From positions 558,001-622,000 of the forward strand of contig NZ_CP094242.1 in assembly GCF_022749515.1 (NCBI RefSeq): 64,000 nt of DNA, in the 5' to 3' direction. The notes under the pieces were generated by a model. That model did not search any database. It saw only the letters and a program-made list of their open reading frames with translations, and was not told the origin of the DNA. The DNA is from Morococcus cerebrosus (lineage in GTDB: Bacteria; Pseudomonadota; Gammaproteobacteria; Burkholderiales; Neisseriaceae). Below, one piece after another: positions 38,766 through 48,472 of the stretch; position 1 is the first letter of the stretch; every line of letters starts with the position of its first letter. A program made the position numbers and the translations under genes.

Positions 38766-40022
38766 TTAGGAGAACAGGCGCAGGGCTTGTTTGCTGCCGG
38801 GTTTGATGCCGACTTTGAGCATTTCTTCCTGACGTGCCAAGACGTAATTGCGAATGTCTTTGAGCCATTGGGTAGAAACTTCTTCCATTTTGTCGTTGAC
38901 CAAATCCAAGCCCAACTGACCGGAGAGGCGTACCGCCAAGTCCATGAAGAGGTCGAAGGTTTTTTCGCCGGCTGGGGCATGCGGGATGTCGAGCAACATG
39001 CTGAAGCCTTTGTAGGACTGGTTGTCCAACAGGGCGTTGGTAAACGCGTCGCCTGTGAGGCTGTGGATGGCAAACATCGGGCTGCCGGTTTGTCCGGTGT
39101 AGTGGAATGCGCCGTCTTCGCCCAATACGAAGCCGAGGTTTTCAACAGAAGCGCGCAGTTCGACGCCGCTGATGTTGCTGTGTGAAACCAAGTGGATGGC
39201 GATGGTTTGATCGACGCGGGCGCAGAAGGTGTCCAATGCCTGCGCAACTTCGGTAAATGCCGCCAAATCGGTGTGGAGGACTTTGCCGCCCATCAGTTGG
39301 GCAAAGGTGTCAACTTGTTGGTTGAACTGTTGCAATTCTTCTTGGGTTGCCAAACCGTTGCGGCTGACTGCTTGCAGGCCGACGACGAAACCTTGGTAAT
39401 ACACGCTCGGAATCGGTTCGGCAACTTGGAAGCGGTCGTCCATGGTGCAGCCGATGATTTGGAAACGGTGGCGGTTGGACAGGCGGGGCAGGGCGTGCAG
39501 CTCTTGCGCTTCGGAGAGGGCGATGTAGGCGAGGTAGTCGAAGCGCGGGTCAAACCACGGCAATTCGACTTGAGACAATTCGTCCAAGCTGACCAAAGGC
39601 TGGTTGGCGGCGGACGGCAGGTTGACCGGCTCGTCGCTGGCGGCTTGGGTGGTGATTTCGTTGTTCAGTCCGATGACGGTATGCTGTACCGGCTCGTCGG
39701 TAAAGTCGTCTTCAATCGCCAACTCGACATCGGTTTTGATGGCGGAAGGTTTGGCGAGTTTGGCTTTGGCGGCGAAGATTTCGTCTTGTTCTTGCAGATT
39801 GCGCAGCGCGGCTTCTTGGGCTTTGTTCGCTTTTTTGACGAACAGGCCTTTGCCGCCGGATTCTTTACCGTCGCGCACATGGCTGGTTTTACTGTTCAGG
39901 AGCGCGTCTTTGTCGGAGTGGCCGAACTGCTCGCGCACCTGTTTGCGGTATTGGTTTTCTTGGTACATATTGTAGGCGATGACGGCAAGGATGACTGCCA
40001 AGCCTAAGACGATGAAAATCAT
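38766..40022 (-). CDS. zipA: Cell division protein ZipA homologue
   Basis: 418 aa. A single N-terminal transmembrane helix ([20 protein letters not shown]) is followed by a charged and variable linker to about residue 160. The C-terminal ZipA-type FtsZ-binding domain (about 275-410) contains [16 protein letters not shown] and [14 protein letters not shown], then [11 protein letters not shown]. ZipA tethers FtsZ to the membrane. The gene order zipA-ligA supports the call. It has its own strong terminator, so ligA probably needs a separate promoter, possibly from the Correia element. Confidence 0.87.
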   Translation of the reverse strand: MIFIVLGLAVILAVIAYNMYQENQYRKQVREQFGHSDKDALLNSKTSHVRDGKESGGKGLFVKKANKAQEAALRNLQEQDEIFAAKAKLAKPSAIKTDVELAIEDDFTDEPVQHTVIGLNNEITTQAASDEPVNLPSAANQPLVSLDELSQVELPWFDPRFDYLAYIALSEAQELHALPRLSNRHRFQIIGCTMDDRFQVAEPIPSVYYQGFVVGLQAVSRNGLATQEELQQFNQQVDTFAQLMGGKVLHTDLAAFTEVAQALDTFCARVDQTIAIHLVSHSNISGVELRASVENLGFVLGEDGAFHYTGQTGSPMFAIHSLTGDAFTNALLDNQSYKGFSMLLDIPHAPAGEKTFDLFMDLAVRLSGQLGLDLVNDKMEEVSTQWLKDIRNYVLARQEEMLKVGIKPGSKQALRLFS

Positions 40023-40257
40023 GGGTAATCACTTTTTTGTAAGAGCGGCATTCCGTCTTCGTTGCCCGGGGCGGTTTGCCTTTGGGCGCATGCGGAATCG
40101 TATTGCCGCGAGTAAGTTCGTCGGAGTCGGACACGGATTGTCCCGTATGAACATTCAATTATAACGAAAATAAACTTTTCTGACAGCAAATGCCGTGAAT
40201 GATAGCCCAAAATCGGGCTGGGTCGTCTGAAAAATGCTATATGGCATTTTTGAGCGA

Positions 40258-40830
40258 TTAACGGACAACCGGGAAACCTGCTGCCTGCAATCTTTGCCAG
40301 TCGAAAAAGTGGCCGGGGTCGGTTTTGCGGTCGGGAGCGATGTCCTGATGACCGGTAACAGCGGTGATGGGGTAATGCCCGACCAACGCGTGCAGCAGGG
40401 TTTCCAGCGTTTGATATTGCGCCTCGGCAAACGGCTCGAAATCGCAGCCTTCCAATTCGATACCGACCGAAAACGCGTTGCACTTTTCACGTCTGCGAAA
40501 CGACGACACGCCCGCGTGGTACGCCATATCGTCGCAAGAAACGAACTGCACCGCCTCGCCCTCGCGGGTGATCAGAAAATGGCTGGAAACGCGCAAGGTG
40601 TGGATGACGCTGAAAAACGGATGTTCGTTGGGGGCGATGCGGTTGGTAAACAGCTTTTCCACCGCGCCCGTCCCATATTCGAAAGGCGGCAGCGAAATAT
40701 TGTGTAAAACCACCAGCGACACAGTTTCTGATTCTGCACGCGGCTCGAAGTTCGGAGAAAACGCGCGGCGGGCAGGCTGCCACCAGCCTTGTTGCCAGTC
40801 AATGTCTTGGCATTCGGACGGAAGATTCAT
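40258..40830 (-). CDS. ampD: 1,6-anhydro-N-acetylmuramyl-L-alanine amidase
   Basis: 190 aa, normal for AmpD. Zinc ligands are expected at His43 (VVLHNISLPP), the His of VTGHQDIAP and the Asp of DRKTDPGHF. DMAYHAGVSSFRRREKCN and FSVGIELEGCDFEPF are typical. It is cytosolic and removes the stem peptide from anhydro-muropeptides in peptidoglycan recycling. It is divergent from mltG, which generates peptidoglycan ends. Confidence 0.92.
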   Translation of the reverse strand: MNLPSECQDIDWQQGWWQPARRAFSPNFEPRAESETVSLVVLHNISLPPFEYGTGAVEKLFTNRIAPNEHPFFSVIHTLRVSSHFLITREGEAVQFVSCDDMAYHAGVSSFRRREKCNAFSVGIELEGCDFEPFAEAQYQTLETLLHALVGHYPITAVTGHQDIAPDRKTDPGHFFDWQRLQAAGFPVVR

Positions 40831-40958
40831 AATTCAGACGACCCTTTATTTCAGACGACCACTGAGGCGGAAAAAACATACGTCGGGCGGGCGCGCGGGA
40901 ATGGGGTGCGCATTTCGGTTATACTGTCGCCCGACGTTCACAAATCAAAAATCCTACC

Positions 40959-41954
40959 ATGCTGAAAAAAATGTTGAAATGGTTTGCGGTATTTTTTGTT
41001 GCCGTTGCCGCCGTGTTCGCCGCCTTGCTGTTTGTTCCCAAAGACAACGGCAAAGCATACCGCATCAAAATTGCCAAAAACCAAGGCATCTCTTCCGTCA
41101 GCCGTACGCTTGCCGAAGACGGAGTCGTTTACAACCGCCATGTGCTGGTCGCAGCCGCCTACCTGATAGGTGCACACAATAAACTCAACGCCGGCTCGTA
41201 CCGCCTTCCTTCCAATATTTCCGCATGGGGCGTTTTGCAGAAAATCCGCAACGGCAGACCCGATGCCGTTACCGTTCAAATCGTCGAAGGTTCGCGTTTT
41301 GCCACCATGCGTAAAATCATCGATAACACCCCCGACATCGAACACAAAACACGCGGTTGGAGCGATGCCGAACTCATGCAGGCAATTGCCCCCGACGCGC
41401 TCAGCAGCAATCCCGAAGGACAGTTCTTCCCCGACAGCTACGAAATCGACGCAGGCAGCAGCGATTTGCAAATCTACCAAACCGCTTATCAAACCATGCA
41501 ACGTCGTCTGAACGACGCTTGGGAAGATCGCCAAAGCGGATTGCCCTACAAAAATCCGTATGAAATGCTGATTATGGCGAGCCTGATTGAAAAAGAAACC
41601 GCCCACGAAGACGACCGCGCCCATGTTGCTTCCGTATTCGTCAACCGCCTCAACATCGGCATGCGCCTGCAAACCGATCCGACCGTGATTTACGGTATGG
41701 GCAGCGCGTACAAAGGCAAAATCCGCAAAGCCGACCTCCAGCGCGATACGCCGTATAACACCTACACCCGCAGCGGCTTAACCCCGACCCCCATCGCCCT
41801 GCCAAGCAAAGCCGCCCTTGAAGCCGCCGCGCATCCGTCGAATGAAAAATACCTCTATTTCGTCTCCAAAATGGACGGCACCGGCTTGAGCCAGTTCAGC
41901 CATAATCTGGAAGAACACAATGCCGCTGTACGCAAATATATTTTGAAGAAATAG
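40959..41954 (+). CDS. mltG: Endolytic murein transglycosylase
   Basis: 331 aa. One transmembrane helix at residues 8-27 anchors a periplasmic YceG domain. The LysM-like part holds IKIAKNQGISSVSRTLAEDG. The catalytic region is ILIMASLIEKETAHEDDR-like, with Glu211 the likely catalytic residue, then VASVFVNRLNIGMRLQTDPT and YNTYTRSGLTPTPIALP. It cuts nascent glycan strands and sets their length. It stands alone, unlike the common mltG-tmk arrangement. Confidence 0.92.
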   Translation: MLKKMLKWFAVFFVAVAAVFAALLFVPKDNGKAYRIKIAKNQGISSVSRTLAEDGVVYNRHVLVAAAYLIGAHNKLNAGSYRLPSNISAWGVLQKIRNGRPDAVTVQIVEGSRFATMRKIIDNTPDIEHKTRGWSDAELMQAIAPDALSSNPEGQFFPDSYEIDAGSSDLQIYQTAYQTMQRRLNDAWEDRQSGLPYKNPYEMLIMASLIEKETAHEDDRAHVASVFVNRLNIGMRLQTDPTVIYGMGSAYKGKIRKADLQRDTPYNTYTRSGLTPTPIALPSKAALEAAAHPSNEKYLYFVSKMDGTGLSQFSHNLEEHNAAVRKYILKK

Positions 41955-41976
41955 GTTGAACTGAGCTTCAAAAGCA

Positions 41977-42020
41977 TAAAGGTCGTCTGAAACCTGATCT
42001 TCGGTTTCAGACGACCTTTT
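41977..42020. terminator. DUS hairpin between convergent mltG and recJ
   Basis: AAAGGTCGTCTGAAACC and GGTTTCAGACGACCTTTT with a T run; 10-nt loop. Confidence 0.78.
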
Positions 42021-42034
42021 ATCTTTCGCAAGCC

Positions 42035-43735
42035 TTAAGCCGCTTCCCAGTAATCGATGTAAAGCTGCAATTCCATCTGATTGCGCCATTCGTTTGCCAC
42101 GGGGCGGTAAACCGTGCGGATGTATTCGGGGATGTCTTCGCTGCACCGCCAGAACATGGCTTCAAATTCGTAGCCGTCTTTTTGCAGCCAGACTTTTTTA
42201 TGTTTGCCCTCTGCGCCCAAGGGTTGCTGGCGGACGACGTGAAATTCGTCGGTAAAGCTCGGCGGCGCGAAGCCTTGTCCCCAAACGTGGCGGGCGAGGT
42301 TTTGCGCCTGTTCCAACGTGATGTCGCAGGCTTTTAGGCTGCCGTCGGTGATGAAGGTTTGCGATAAATCGTCTTCGCACACCATTTCGCGCACGGCTTC
42401 TTCAAAGGCCGTCTGAAACGCGGGAATGTTGTGTTCGAGTATGCTCAAGCCCGCCGCCATCGCGTGTCCGCCGAATTTCAAAATCAAATCGGGGTGGCGT
42501 TTGGACACCAAATCCAAAGCGTCGCGCAGGTGCAGGTTGGGGATGGAACGCCCCGAACCGCGCACTTCGCCGTTGTCCGCAGGGGCGAACACGATGGTCG
42601 GGCGGTAAAATCGGTCTTTGAGGCGGCTGGCGACGATGCCGACCACGCCTTGATGAAAGTCGTCGCGGTAGGCGACCAGTGTCGTCTGACCTGAAGGCAG
42701 GGTTTCAGGAAAGGCGTTTAGCGCGTCTTGCAGCATGGATTGCTCGATTTCGCGGCGTTCGATATTGAGGTCGTTCAACTGCGCCGCCAATGCCTGCGCT
42801 TCCGCGTCGTCGCGCGCCAACAGGCAGGCGATGCCGACCGACATATCGTCGAGCCGTCCGGCGGCGTTGATGCGCGGACCCAGTGCAAACCCCATGTCAA
42901 AAGGCTGCGCTTTGCGCCAGTCGCGCCGCGCCACTTCAAACAGGGCGCGGATGCCGGGCCGCATTTTGCCGGAACGCATCCGTTTCAAACCTTGCGACAC
43001 GAGGATACGGTTGTTGTGGTCGAGGGGGACGACGTCGGCGACGGTGCCGAGTGCGACCAAATCCAAAAGTTCGCCCAAATTCGGCTCTCTAAGGTCGTCT
43101 GAAAAATAATTACGGCGGCGCAATTCGGCACGCAACGCCATCAACACATAAAAAATCACGCCCACGCCCGCCAGACTTTTGCTGGGGAAGCCGCAGCCTT
43201 TTTGGTTCGGATTGACGATGATGCAGTCGGGTACGGTTTCGGCGGGCAGGTGATGGTCGGTTACGATCACGTCCAAACCCAATTCCTGCGCCCGCGCCAC
43301 TCCTGCGATGCTGGCGATGCCGTTATCGACCGTAATCAGCAAATCCACGCCTTGCGCGGCGGCGATTTCGGCAAGCTCGGGCGTCAAGCCGTAGCCGTGT
43401 TCGAAGCGGTTGGGTACGAGGAAATCCACCGCCGCACGCATCGCCGCCAAGCCGCTCATACCGACGGAACACGCGGTCGCGCCGTCGGCATCGTAGTCGG
43501 CGACAATCAGGATTTTTTCCTTGCGTTCGATGGCATCCGCCAGACGGCGGGCGGCAGCTTCGCAATTCGTCAGCGATTGATAAGGCAGAAGGCCGGCAAG
43601 TTTGTCGTCCAATTCGGCGGGACTCTGCACGTCGCGCGAGGCGCACAGGCGGGCGATTAAAGGGTCGGCGCCGGCAGTGAGCAAATCATCGAGGACGTTT
43701 TGGTTGACGGGGCGGGTTTGGATTTTGACGGGCAT
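42035..43735 (-). CDS. recJ: Single-stranded-DNA-specific exonuclease
   Basis: 566 aa from the ATG at 43735; the frame is open 26 codons further upstream, but that extension crosses a DUS hairpin and is not conserved-looking. The DHH domain shows ILIVADYDADGATACSVG, LLITVDNGIAS and VIVTDHHLPAE. The DHHA1 part carries VVGIVASRLKDRFYRPTIV and GSGRSIPNLHLRDALD, with FGGHAMAAGLSI. It degrades 5'-tailed single strands in recombination (RecF) and mismatch repair. Internal DUS copies occur, for example at 43092-43105. Confidence 0.93.
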   Translation of the reverse strand: MPVKIQTRPVNQNVLDDLLTAGADPLIARLCASRDVQSPAELDDKLAGLLPYQSLTNCEAAARRLADAIERKEKILIVADYDADGATACSVGMSGLAAMRAAVDFLVPNRFEHGYGLTPELAEIAAAQGVDLLITVDNGIASIAGVARAQELGLDVIVTDHHLPAETVPDCIIVNPNQKGCGFPSKSLAGVGVIFYVLMALRAELRRRNYFSDDLREPNLGELLDLVALGTVADVVPLDHNNRILVSQGLKRMRSGKMRPGIRALFEVARRDWRKAQPFDMGFALGPRINAAGRLDDMSVGIACLLARDDAEAQALAAQLNDLNIERREIEQSMLQDALNAFPETLPSGQTTLVAYRDDFHQGVVGIVASRLKDRFYRPTIVFAPADNGEVRGSGRSIPNLHLRDALDLVSKRHPDLILKFGGHAMAAGLSILEHNIPAFQTAFEEAVREMVCEDDLSQTFITDGSLKACDITLEQAQNLARHVWGQGFAPPSFTDEFHVVRQQPLGAEGKHKKVWLQKDGYEFEAMFWRCSEDIPEYIRTVYRPVANEWRNQMELQLYIDYWEAA

Positions 43736-43786
43736 GGTGTGCGGACGGAGTATAGTTGTATTTGAGGGGATGTATTTTAAGGCGGG

Positions 43787-43849
43787 AAAGGTCGTCTGAA
43801 AACCTAAAAGCAAACCAAAATCTGCTGCTTGGGTTCAGACGACCTTTTA
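43787..43849. repeat. DUS inverted pair upstream of recJ
   Basis: AAAGGTCGTCTGAAAACC and GGTTCAGACGACCTTTT about 30 nt apart, between the DUF1289 gene and recJ. Confidence 0.65.
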
Positions 43850-43881
43850 TTGCGAAGGACAAGGAGAACCTCTTTCTCGTT

Positions 43882-44157
43882 TTAAGTTTCCGGAACGAAG
43901 TTGTCGTCAAACAAATTGTCCTGCTGTATTTCTTCCCATTCGTCCTGTTGTCTCAGCAAATCGAGTTTTTTGTTGCGGATTTTGGTTTTGCGCATATGCA
44001 GCAGGCGCATGACTTGGTGTTTTTGATCGTCCGTCATCTGCTGCCAATACAATCTCTCTTCGCGGCTGCGCAGGCAACCTTTGCAATAGCCTTTTTCGTT
44101 GGCTTCGCATACGCCGATGCAGGGGCTGGGGATGGGGAAGAAATCGGGTTGTTCCAT
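43882..44157 (-). CDS. DUF1289 domain-containing protein
   Basis: 91 aa. The DUF1289 signature is clear: PSPCIGVCEANEKGYCKGCL followed by RSREERLYW. Four cysteines suggest metal or Fe-S binding. The C-terminal half is highly charged (RKTKIRNKKLDLLRQQDEWE). The function of the family is unknown. It may share a transcript with recJ downstream. Confidence 0.85.
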   Translation of the reverse strand: MEQPDFFPIPSPCIGVCEANEKGYCKGCLRSREERLYWQQMTDDQKHQVMRLLHMRKTKIRNKKLDLLRQQDEWEEIQQDNLFDDNFVPET

Positions 44158-44235
44158 GATGAAGGTGCGGAAAGGTCGTCTGAAAGAGTATAGCCAAGGT
44201 GCAGGGTTTCGGCCAGGTATGTACCGTCCGAATAT

Positions 44236-44280
44236 ATAAGGTCGTCTGAAAACCTTATTGATAGGTTTTCAGACGACCTG
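44236..44280 (-). terminator. DUS hairpin after pta
   Basis: AAGGTCGTCTGAAAACCT and AGGTTTTCAGACGACCT with a short loop, 25 bp beyond the pta stop. Confidence 0.72.
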
Positions 44281-44304
44281 TGTTTACTTTAAAAATTCAA
44301 GTAA

Positions 44305-45807
44305 TCAGTTTGCCATTTGTTTTGCCTGAACCGCTGTCAGGGCGATGGTGAAGACGATGTCTTCTACCAATGCGCCGCGGGAAAGGTCGTTGACCGGTTT
44401 GCGCAAACCTTGCAACAGCGGGCCGACGCTCAGGACGTTGGCGCTGCGTTGTACGGCTTTGTAAGTACAGTTGCCGGTGTTGAGGTTCGGGAAAATCAAG
44501 ACGCTTGCCTGACCGGCGACGGTGCTTTCAGGGGCTTTGGTTTTGCCGATTTCAGGCACGGTAGCCGCATCGTATTGCAGCGGGCCGTCGATTTCCAAGT
44601 CCGGGCGTTTTTCTTTTGCCAGTTTGGTGGCTTCAATCACGGCATCGACATCAGGGCCGCTGCCTGAATTGATGGTGGAGTAGGAAATCATGGCAACTTT
44701 AGGCGGGATGCCGAAGGCTTTGGCGGTATCGGCGGATTGGATGGCGATATCGGCAAGCTGTTCGGGCGTCGGGTTCGGGTTGACCGCGCAGTCGCCGAAG
44801 ACGAGGACTTGGTTGGGCAGCAGCATGAAGAATACGCTGGACACGAGGCTGGCGCCCGGTGCGGTTTTAATCAGCTGCAAGGCGGGGCGGATGGTGTTGG
44901 CGGTCGTATGAACGGCGCCGGATACCAAGCCGTCCACGTCGTTTTGCGCCATCATCATGGTGCCGAGGACAACGGTGTCTTGCAGTTGTTTGCGGGCGTC
45001 TTCAGGCGTCAGGCCTTTGGATTTGCGCAATTCGCACATCGGCTCGACGTATTGTTCGACCAATGTAGCGGGATCGATGATTTCCAACGAGTCAGGCAGG
45101 CTGATGCCGCGTTCTTTGGCAACGGCTTCAACTTCTTCGCGTTTGGCAAGCAAGACGCAGCGGGCAATGCCTTTTTCGTGGCAGATGGCGGCTGCGGCGA
45201 CGGTACGCGGTTCTGCACCTTCAGGCAGGACGATGCGCATATCGGCTTTGCGGGCAAAATCAATCAGGTTGTAACGGAATTGGGCGGGAGAAAGGCGGGA
45301 GGCTTCGCGTTTTGCCAACGCAGATACGTCTTTGAGCGCGCTGCTTGAGCCGTAGAATGTCAGTCCGGTCAGGCGGGCGACTTCTTCGCCTACGGATGCT
45401 GCCGCGCCTTCAATAATGAAGCCTTCCAAAAGACCCGGTGCGTTGGTATAAAGCTGTTTGGCAAGGTTGATTCGGTGTGCCACTTCGGCTGCGTCAGCAC
45501 TATCAGATTGCAATGCCAAGACTACGCCTGCATCCAAAGACAATGCCAGCTCGACGTTTTTGCCGGACAGGAAGAGTTTGTCCGCTTCGGGGGCGATACC
45601 TTCGATAACAAGATTGTCGGTATTGAGTGCGACGGCTTTGCCGACCACAGCGTCAAACCAGTCGTCGCTTTTGCCTTGTGCCAACAGAGTTTCGGCGGAT
45701 GCGTCGAGCGGTTGGAAAACTTGCGCGCCCAAAGCTTGGGCAAAGGCTTTGCTTGCTGCTGCCACGTCCAAACCGGCGGATACCGGAGCGACCAATAATT
45801 TAGCCAT
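44305..45807 (-). CDS. pta: Phosphate acetyltransferase
   Basis: 500 aa. The N-terminal third is a short version of the regulatory region of long Pta enzymes ([20 protein letters not shown]). The catalytic PTA_PTB domain begins about residue 180 ([20 protein letters not shown]) and includes [47 protein letters not shown]-like [15 protein letters not shown] and [18 protein letters not shown]. It interconverts acetyl-CoA and acetyl phosphate, the latter also a phosphodonor for response regulators. AAAGGA precedes the ATG. ackA is not in the window. Confidence 0.93.
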   Translation of the reverse strand: MAKLLVAPVSAGLDVAAASKAFAQALGAQVFQPLDASAETLLAQGKSDDWFDAVVGKAVALNTDNLVIEGIAPEADKLFLSGKNVELALSLDAGVVLALQSDSADAAEVAHRINLAKQLYTNAPGLLEGFIIEGAAASVGEEVARLTGLTFYGSSSALKDVSALAKREASRLSPAQFRYNLIDFARKADMRIVLPEGAEPRTVAAAAICHEKGIARCVLLAKREEVEAVAKERGISLPDSLEIIDPATLVEQYVEPMCELRKSKGLTPEDARKQLQDTVVLGTMMMAQNDVDGLVSGAVHTTANTIRPALQLIKTAPGASLVSSVFFMLLPNQVLVFGDCAVNPNPTPEQLADIAIQSADTAKAFGIPPKVAMISYSTINSGSGPDVDAVIEATKLAKEKRPDLEIDGPLQYDAATVPEIGKTKAPESTVAGQASVLIFPNLNTGNCTYKAVQRSANVLSVGPLLQGLRKPVNDLSRGALVEDIVFTIALTAVQAKQMAN

Positions 45808-45825
45808 GATATGTGTCCTTTCTAT

Positions 45826-45857
45826 TTGGAGGTTGTCCGTCTTGGAGGTTGTCCGTC
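45826..45857. repeat. 16 bp tandem duplication upstream of pta
   Basis: TTGGAGGTTGTCCGTC occurs twice in direct succession, 20-50 bp before the pta start, where a leader or ribosome-loading region would be. Confidence 0.8.
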
Positions 45858-45994
45858 GCCGCCGTGATGCGGACGTAACGGCAATGGCTTAATACTAACA
45901 AACAAATTGCGTTTCCAACAAGGTTAAATGTTAATGGATTGAGCGAAAATGCAATGGATTTTTAAGGGGCTGATACTGTCTGTGCGAAATACAG

Positions 45995-46040
45995 AAAAGG
46001 TCGTCTGAAAAAACCTTTGATGGGGTTTTCAGACGACCTC
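45995..46040. terminator. DUS hairpin after the aromatic amino-acid permease
   Basis: AAAAGGTCGTCTGAAAAAACC and GGTTTTCAGACGACCTC, 17 bp beyond the permease stop codon. Confidence 0.7.
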
Positions 46041-46056
46041 TTGTGCGGTTGGGTTG

Positions 46057-47298
46057 TCAGCCTTTGAACACGGGGACGAGTTCGAGCTGGCTCAATACCT
46101 GCGCGGCGATGTTGATGATACCGAAGAGGAAAACCCAAACCATCAGCCCGAATCCGCCGTAAACCTTGTAGTTTTTGCCTGCGCCGAATTTTTGGCGCGA
46201 ACGGTAGAGCAGCATGGCGGGGATGATGCCGGTCCAAATGGTTGCCGCCAGACCGACGTAGCCGATGGCGGTAACGAAGCCTGTTGGATACAACAGACAG
46301 AAAATCAGGGGCGGCAGGAAGGTGAGGGCGGCGGTTTTGGTGCGGCCGGACACGCTGTCGTTCCATTTGAAGATGTCGGCGATGTAGTCAAAGAGGCCGA
46401 GCGTTACGCCGAGGAAGGAAGTGGCAATCGCCATGTAGGAGAAGAGGGTCAACACTTTGTCCATGCTGCCGGTTTGGGCGAACTTGGACAGGGTTTCGAT
46501 GAGGACGGAGACTTGCCCTTCGGCGGCGATGACGGGGGCGAATTCGTTGCGCGGCAGGTTGCCTTGGATGGCGACTTGCCACAGGACGTAAATCACGAGC
46601 GCGACCAGCGTACCTGCCCAAATGGATTTGGCGACTTTGGGCGCATCGCCTTTAAAGTATTTGAGCAGGCTGGAGACGTTGCCGTGGAAGCCGAAGGAGG
46701 CGAGGCAGACGGGCAGGGCGGCGGAGATGTAAATCCAGTAGCTCGTGCCTGCGGGGGCTTGGGTGTCGAAGAGGACGGGCAGTTTGGCATCGGCAATCAG
46801 CCCGCCGGTCGCCCAGATGAAAGTCAGCACCATACCGCCGATGAGGACGCTGGTGAAGCGATCGACCAGCCGTGCCGACGCCCACACGCAAAAGGCGAGG
46901 ATGCCGAAGAAGACAAGCTGTCCGACGGTGAGCGAAACATCGCTACCCACCGCGCTGCCCAAGCCTTTGGCGGTCAAGTCGCCGCCGACGAAGATGTAGG
47001 CGTAGGTAAGTAAATATAAAACGAAGGCGACAGCGATGCCGTTGATGACGTTCCAAGTTGGGCCGAGCAGGTCTTTGACCATGGTGTCGAAGCTGGCGCC
47101 GTGCGGATAGTGGGTGTTGACTTCAAGGATCATCAGACCGCTGGAAAGCATGGAAAACCAAGTGTAAAGCAACACAATCAGCGAGCCTGTGAACCAGACG
47201 CCGGAGGTGGCGGTCGGGTTGGCAAGCATGCCTGCGCCGATGACTGTACCGGCGATAATCATGGCGCCGCCGAATAGCGACGGGGTTTTGACGGACAT
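46057..47298 (-). CDS. Aromatic amino-acid permease (HAAAP family, TyrP/Mtr-like)
   Basis: 413 aa from the ATG at 47298, selected because GAGGAG lies 6 nt upstream; the ATG ten codons earlier lacks a ribosome site. About eleven transmembrane helices. The first reads FGGAMIIAGTVIGAGMLANP, the hallmark of the hydroxy/aromatic amino-acid permease family. Later markers include SFGFHGNVSSLLKYFKGDAP and NEFAPVIAAEGQVSVLIETL. It is a proton symporter for tyrosine, tryptophan or phenylalanine; the exact substrate cannot be read from sequence. Confidence 0.87.
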   Translation of the reverse strand: MSVKTPSLFGGAMIIAGTVIGAGMLANPTATSGVWFTGSLIVLLYTWFSMLSSGLMILEVNTHYPHGASFDTMVKDLLGPTWNVINGIAVAFVLYLLTYAYIFVGGDLTAKGLGSAVGSDVSLTVGQLVFFGILAFCVWASARLVDRFTSVLIGGMVLTFIWATGGLIADAKLPVLFDTQAPAGTSYWIYISAALPVCLASFGFHGNVSSLLKYFKGDAPKVAKSIWAGTLVALVIYVLWQVAIQGNLPRNEFAPVIAAEGQVSVLIETLSKFAQTGSMDKVLTLFSYMAIATSFLGVTLGLFDYIADIFKWNDSVSGRTKTAALTFLPPLIFCLLYPTGFVTAIGYVGLAATIWTGIIPAMLLYRSRQKFGAGKNYKVYGGFGLMVWVFLFGIINIAAQVLSQLELVPVFKG

Positions 47299-47456
47299 GG
47301 AATTCTCCTCGGAAAAACAGTCCGCCATTATGCCGTAAAGTGTAAGGATTGGTAAGGAGGTCGTCTGAAAATTGCGGGGAAATGGCAGACAGCAGGAGGA
47401 TTTTCGGACGGGGAGGCGGCGTGTGGATGAGGGCGGTTTAATTTTTTGAAAGATAG

Positions 47457-47482
47457 GGAGAAACGGCGGTTTCTCCTTTTTT
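47457..47482 (+). terminator. Orphan intrinsic terminator
   Basis: GGAGAAA-CGGCGG-TTTCTCC followed by TTTTTT on the plus strand. No plus-strand gene ends here: the permease starts at 47298 and reads left, and the carbonic anhydrase starts at 47680. The 381 bp gap also holds two DUS copies (47358, 47506) and the AT-rich promoter region of the carbonic anhydrase. Confidence 0.7.
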
Positions 47483-47679
47483 ATTTGGTTGGGTTGAAAA
47501 AAGGTTTTCAGACGACCTTTTGCTTGAAAATGCCGAATTTACATATTTATACGGCATTTTATGGCTAATTTTTCTCTAATTTTGCCTTCCTAGAATGCGC
47601 AACCCTTACAGAGGCCGCATCCGCAACAGGGTGCGGTAACAAAAAAAACAGACGACACATCAAGCAGAAAGGAAGCCGC

Positions 47680-48354
47680 ATGAGCCAATCATACGAAGTC
47701 ATTTTTGAAAACAACCGCAAATGGCAGGAAACGAAGAGGCAGCAATGCCCCGATTACTTCAAAGACCTCGCCGACGGACAAAATCCCGAATACCTCTACA
47801 TCGGCTGCTCCGACAGCCGCGTCGCGGCGGAAGAGCTGATGGGGTTTGAACCGGGCGACGTGTTCGTGCACCGCAACGTCGCCAACCTTGTGCACGGTTT
47901 GGACATGAATGCCGCCTCCGCCATCGAATACGCCGTCTCGCATCTGAAAGTCAAACACATCATCATCTGCGGCCACTACAACTGCGGCGGCATCAAAGCG
48001 GCGATGCTGCCCGAAGATTTTGGCACGATGAATCCGTGGTTGAGCAACATCCGCGACGTGTACCGCCTGCATCAGGAAGAACTGGACGCAATCGAAGACG
48101 AACATCTGCGCTACGACCGCCTGGTCGAATTGAACGTGCAGGAGCAGTGCCTCAACGTCATCAAAATGGCGTGCGTGCAGGAACGCTACCTGCTCGACGG
48201 CTACCCGATCGTGCACGGCTGGGTCTTTGACCTGCGTACCGGCCGCCTCATCGATTTGAACATCGACTTCAAAAACATCCTCGCCGACATCCAGAAAATC
48301 TACGACCTCACCGATTCAGAATGGGTGGTCAACGCGCGCAAGAAAGCGGGTTGA
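47680..48354 (+). CDS. Beta-class carbonic anhydrase
   Basis: 224 aa. The zinc site is C43-x-D45-x-R47 (IGCSDSRV) and H99-x2-C102 (CGHYNCGG). NVANLVHGLDMNAASAIEYA is typical of the plant-type beta class. It interconverts CO2 and bicarbonate in the cytosol. A ribosome site AAAGGAAG precedes the ATG. The next gene, on the same strand, is a SulP anion transporter, so bicarbonate supply is the probable shared task. Confidence 0.93.
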   Translation: MSQSYEVIFENNRKWQETKRQQCPDYFKDLADGQNPEYLYIGCSDSRVAAEELMGFEPGDVFVHRNVANLVHGLDMNAASAIEYAVSHLKVKHIIICGHYNCGGIKAAMLPEDFGTMNPWLSNIRDVYRLHQEELDAIEDEHLRYDRLVELNVQEQCLNVIKMACVQERYLLDGYPIVHGWVFDLRTGRLIDLNIDFKNILADIQKIYDLTDSEWVVNARKKAG

Positions 48355-48361
48355 TGGCTTG

Positions 48362-48414
48362 GAGGTCGTCTGAAAATCAGTTTGGACAAGCGTCCTGATT
48401 TTTTAGACGACCTT
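48362..48414 (+). repeat. DUS inverted pair between carbonic anhydrase and SulP genes
   Basis: GAGGTCGTCTGAAAATCAG and CTGATTTTTTAGACGACCTT; the right DUS has C changed to T (TTTAGACGACCT), so the pair is decaying. Confidence 0.65.
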
Positions 48415-48472
48415 GATTTGCCCCAATCCTATCAAATACAAAAACATACACACATCAGGAGTACCCCTCACC

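Noticed and set aside
43736..43813. N-terminal extension of RecJ by 26 codons
   Set aside because: The extension is coded by a DUS arm (FQTTF) and does not resemble RecJ N-termini; the ATG at 43735 gives the usual length.
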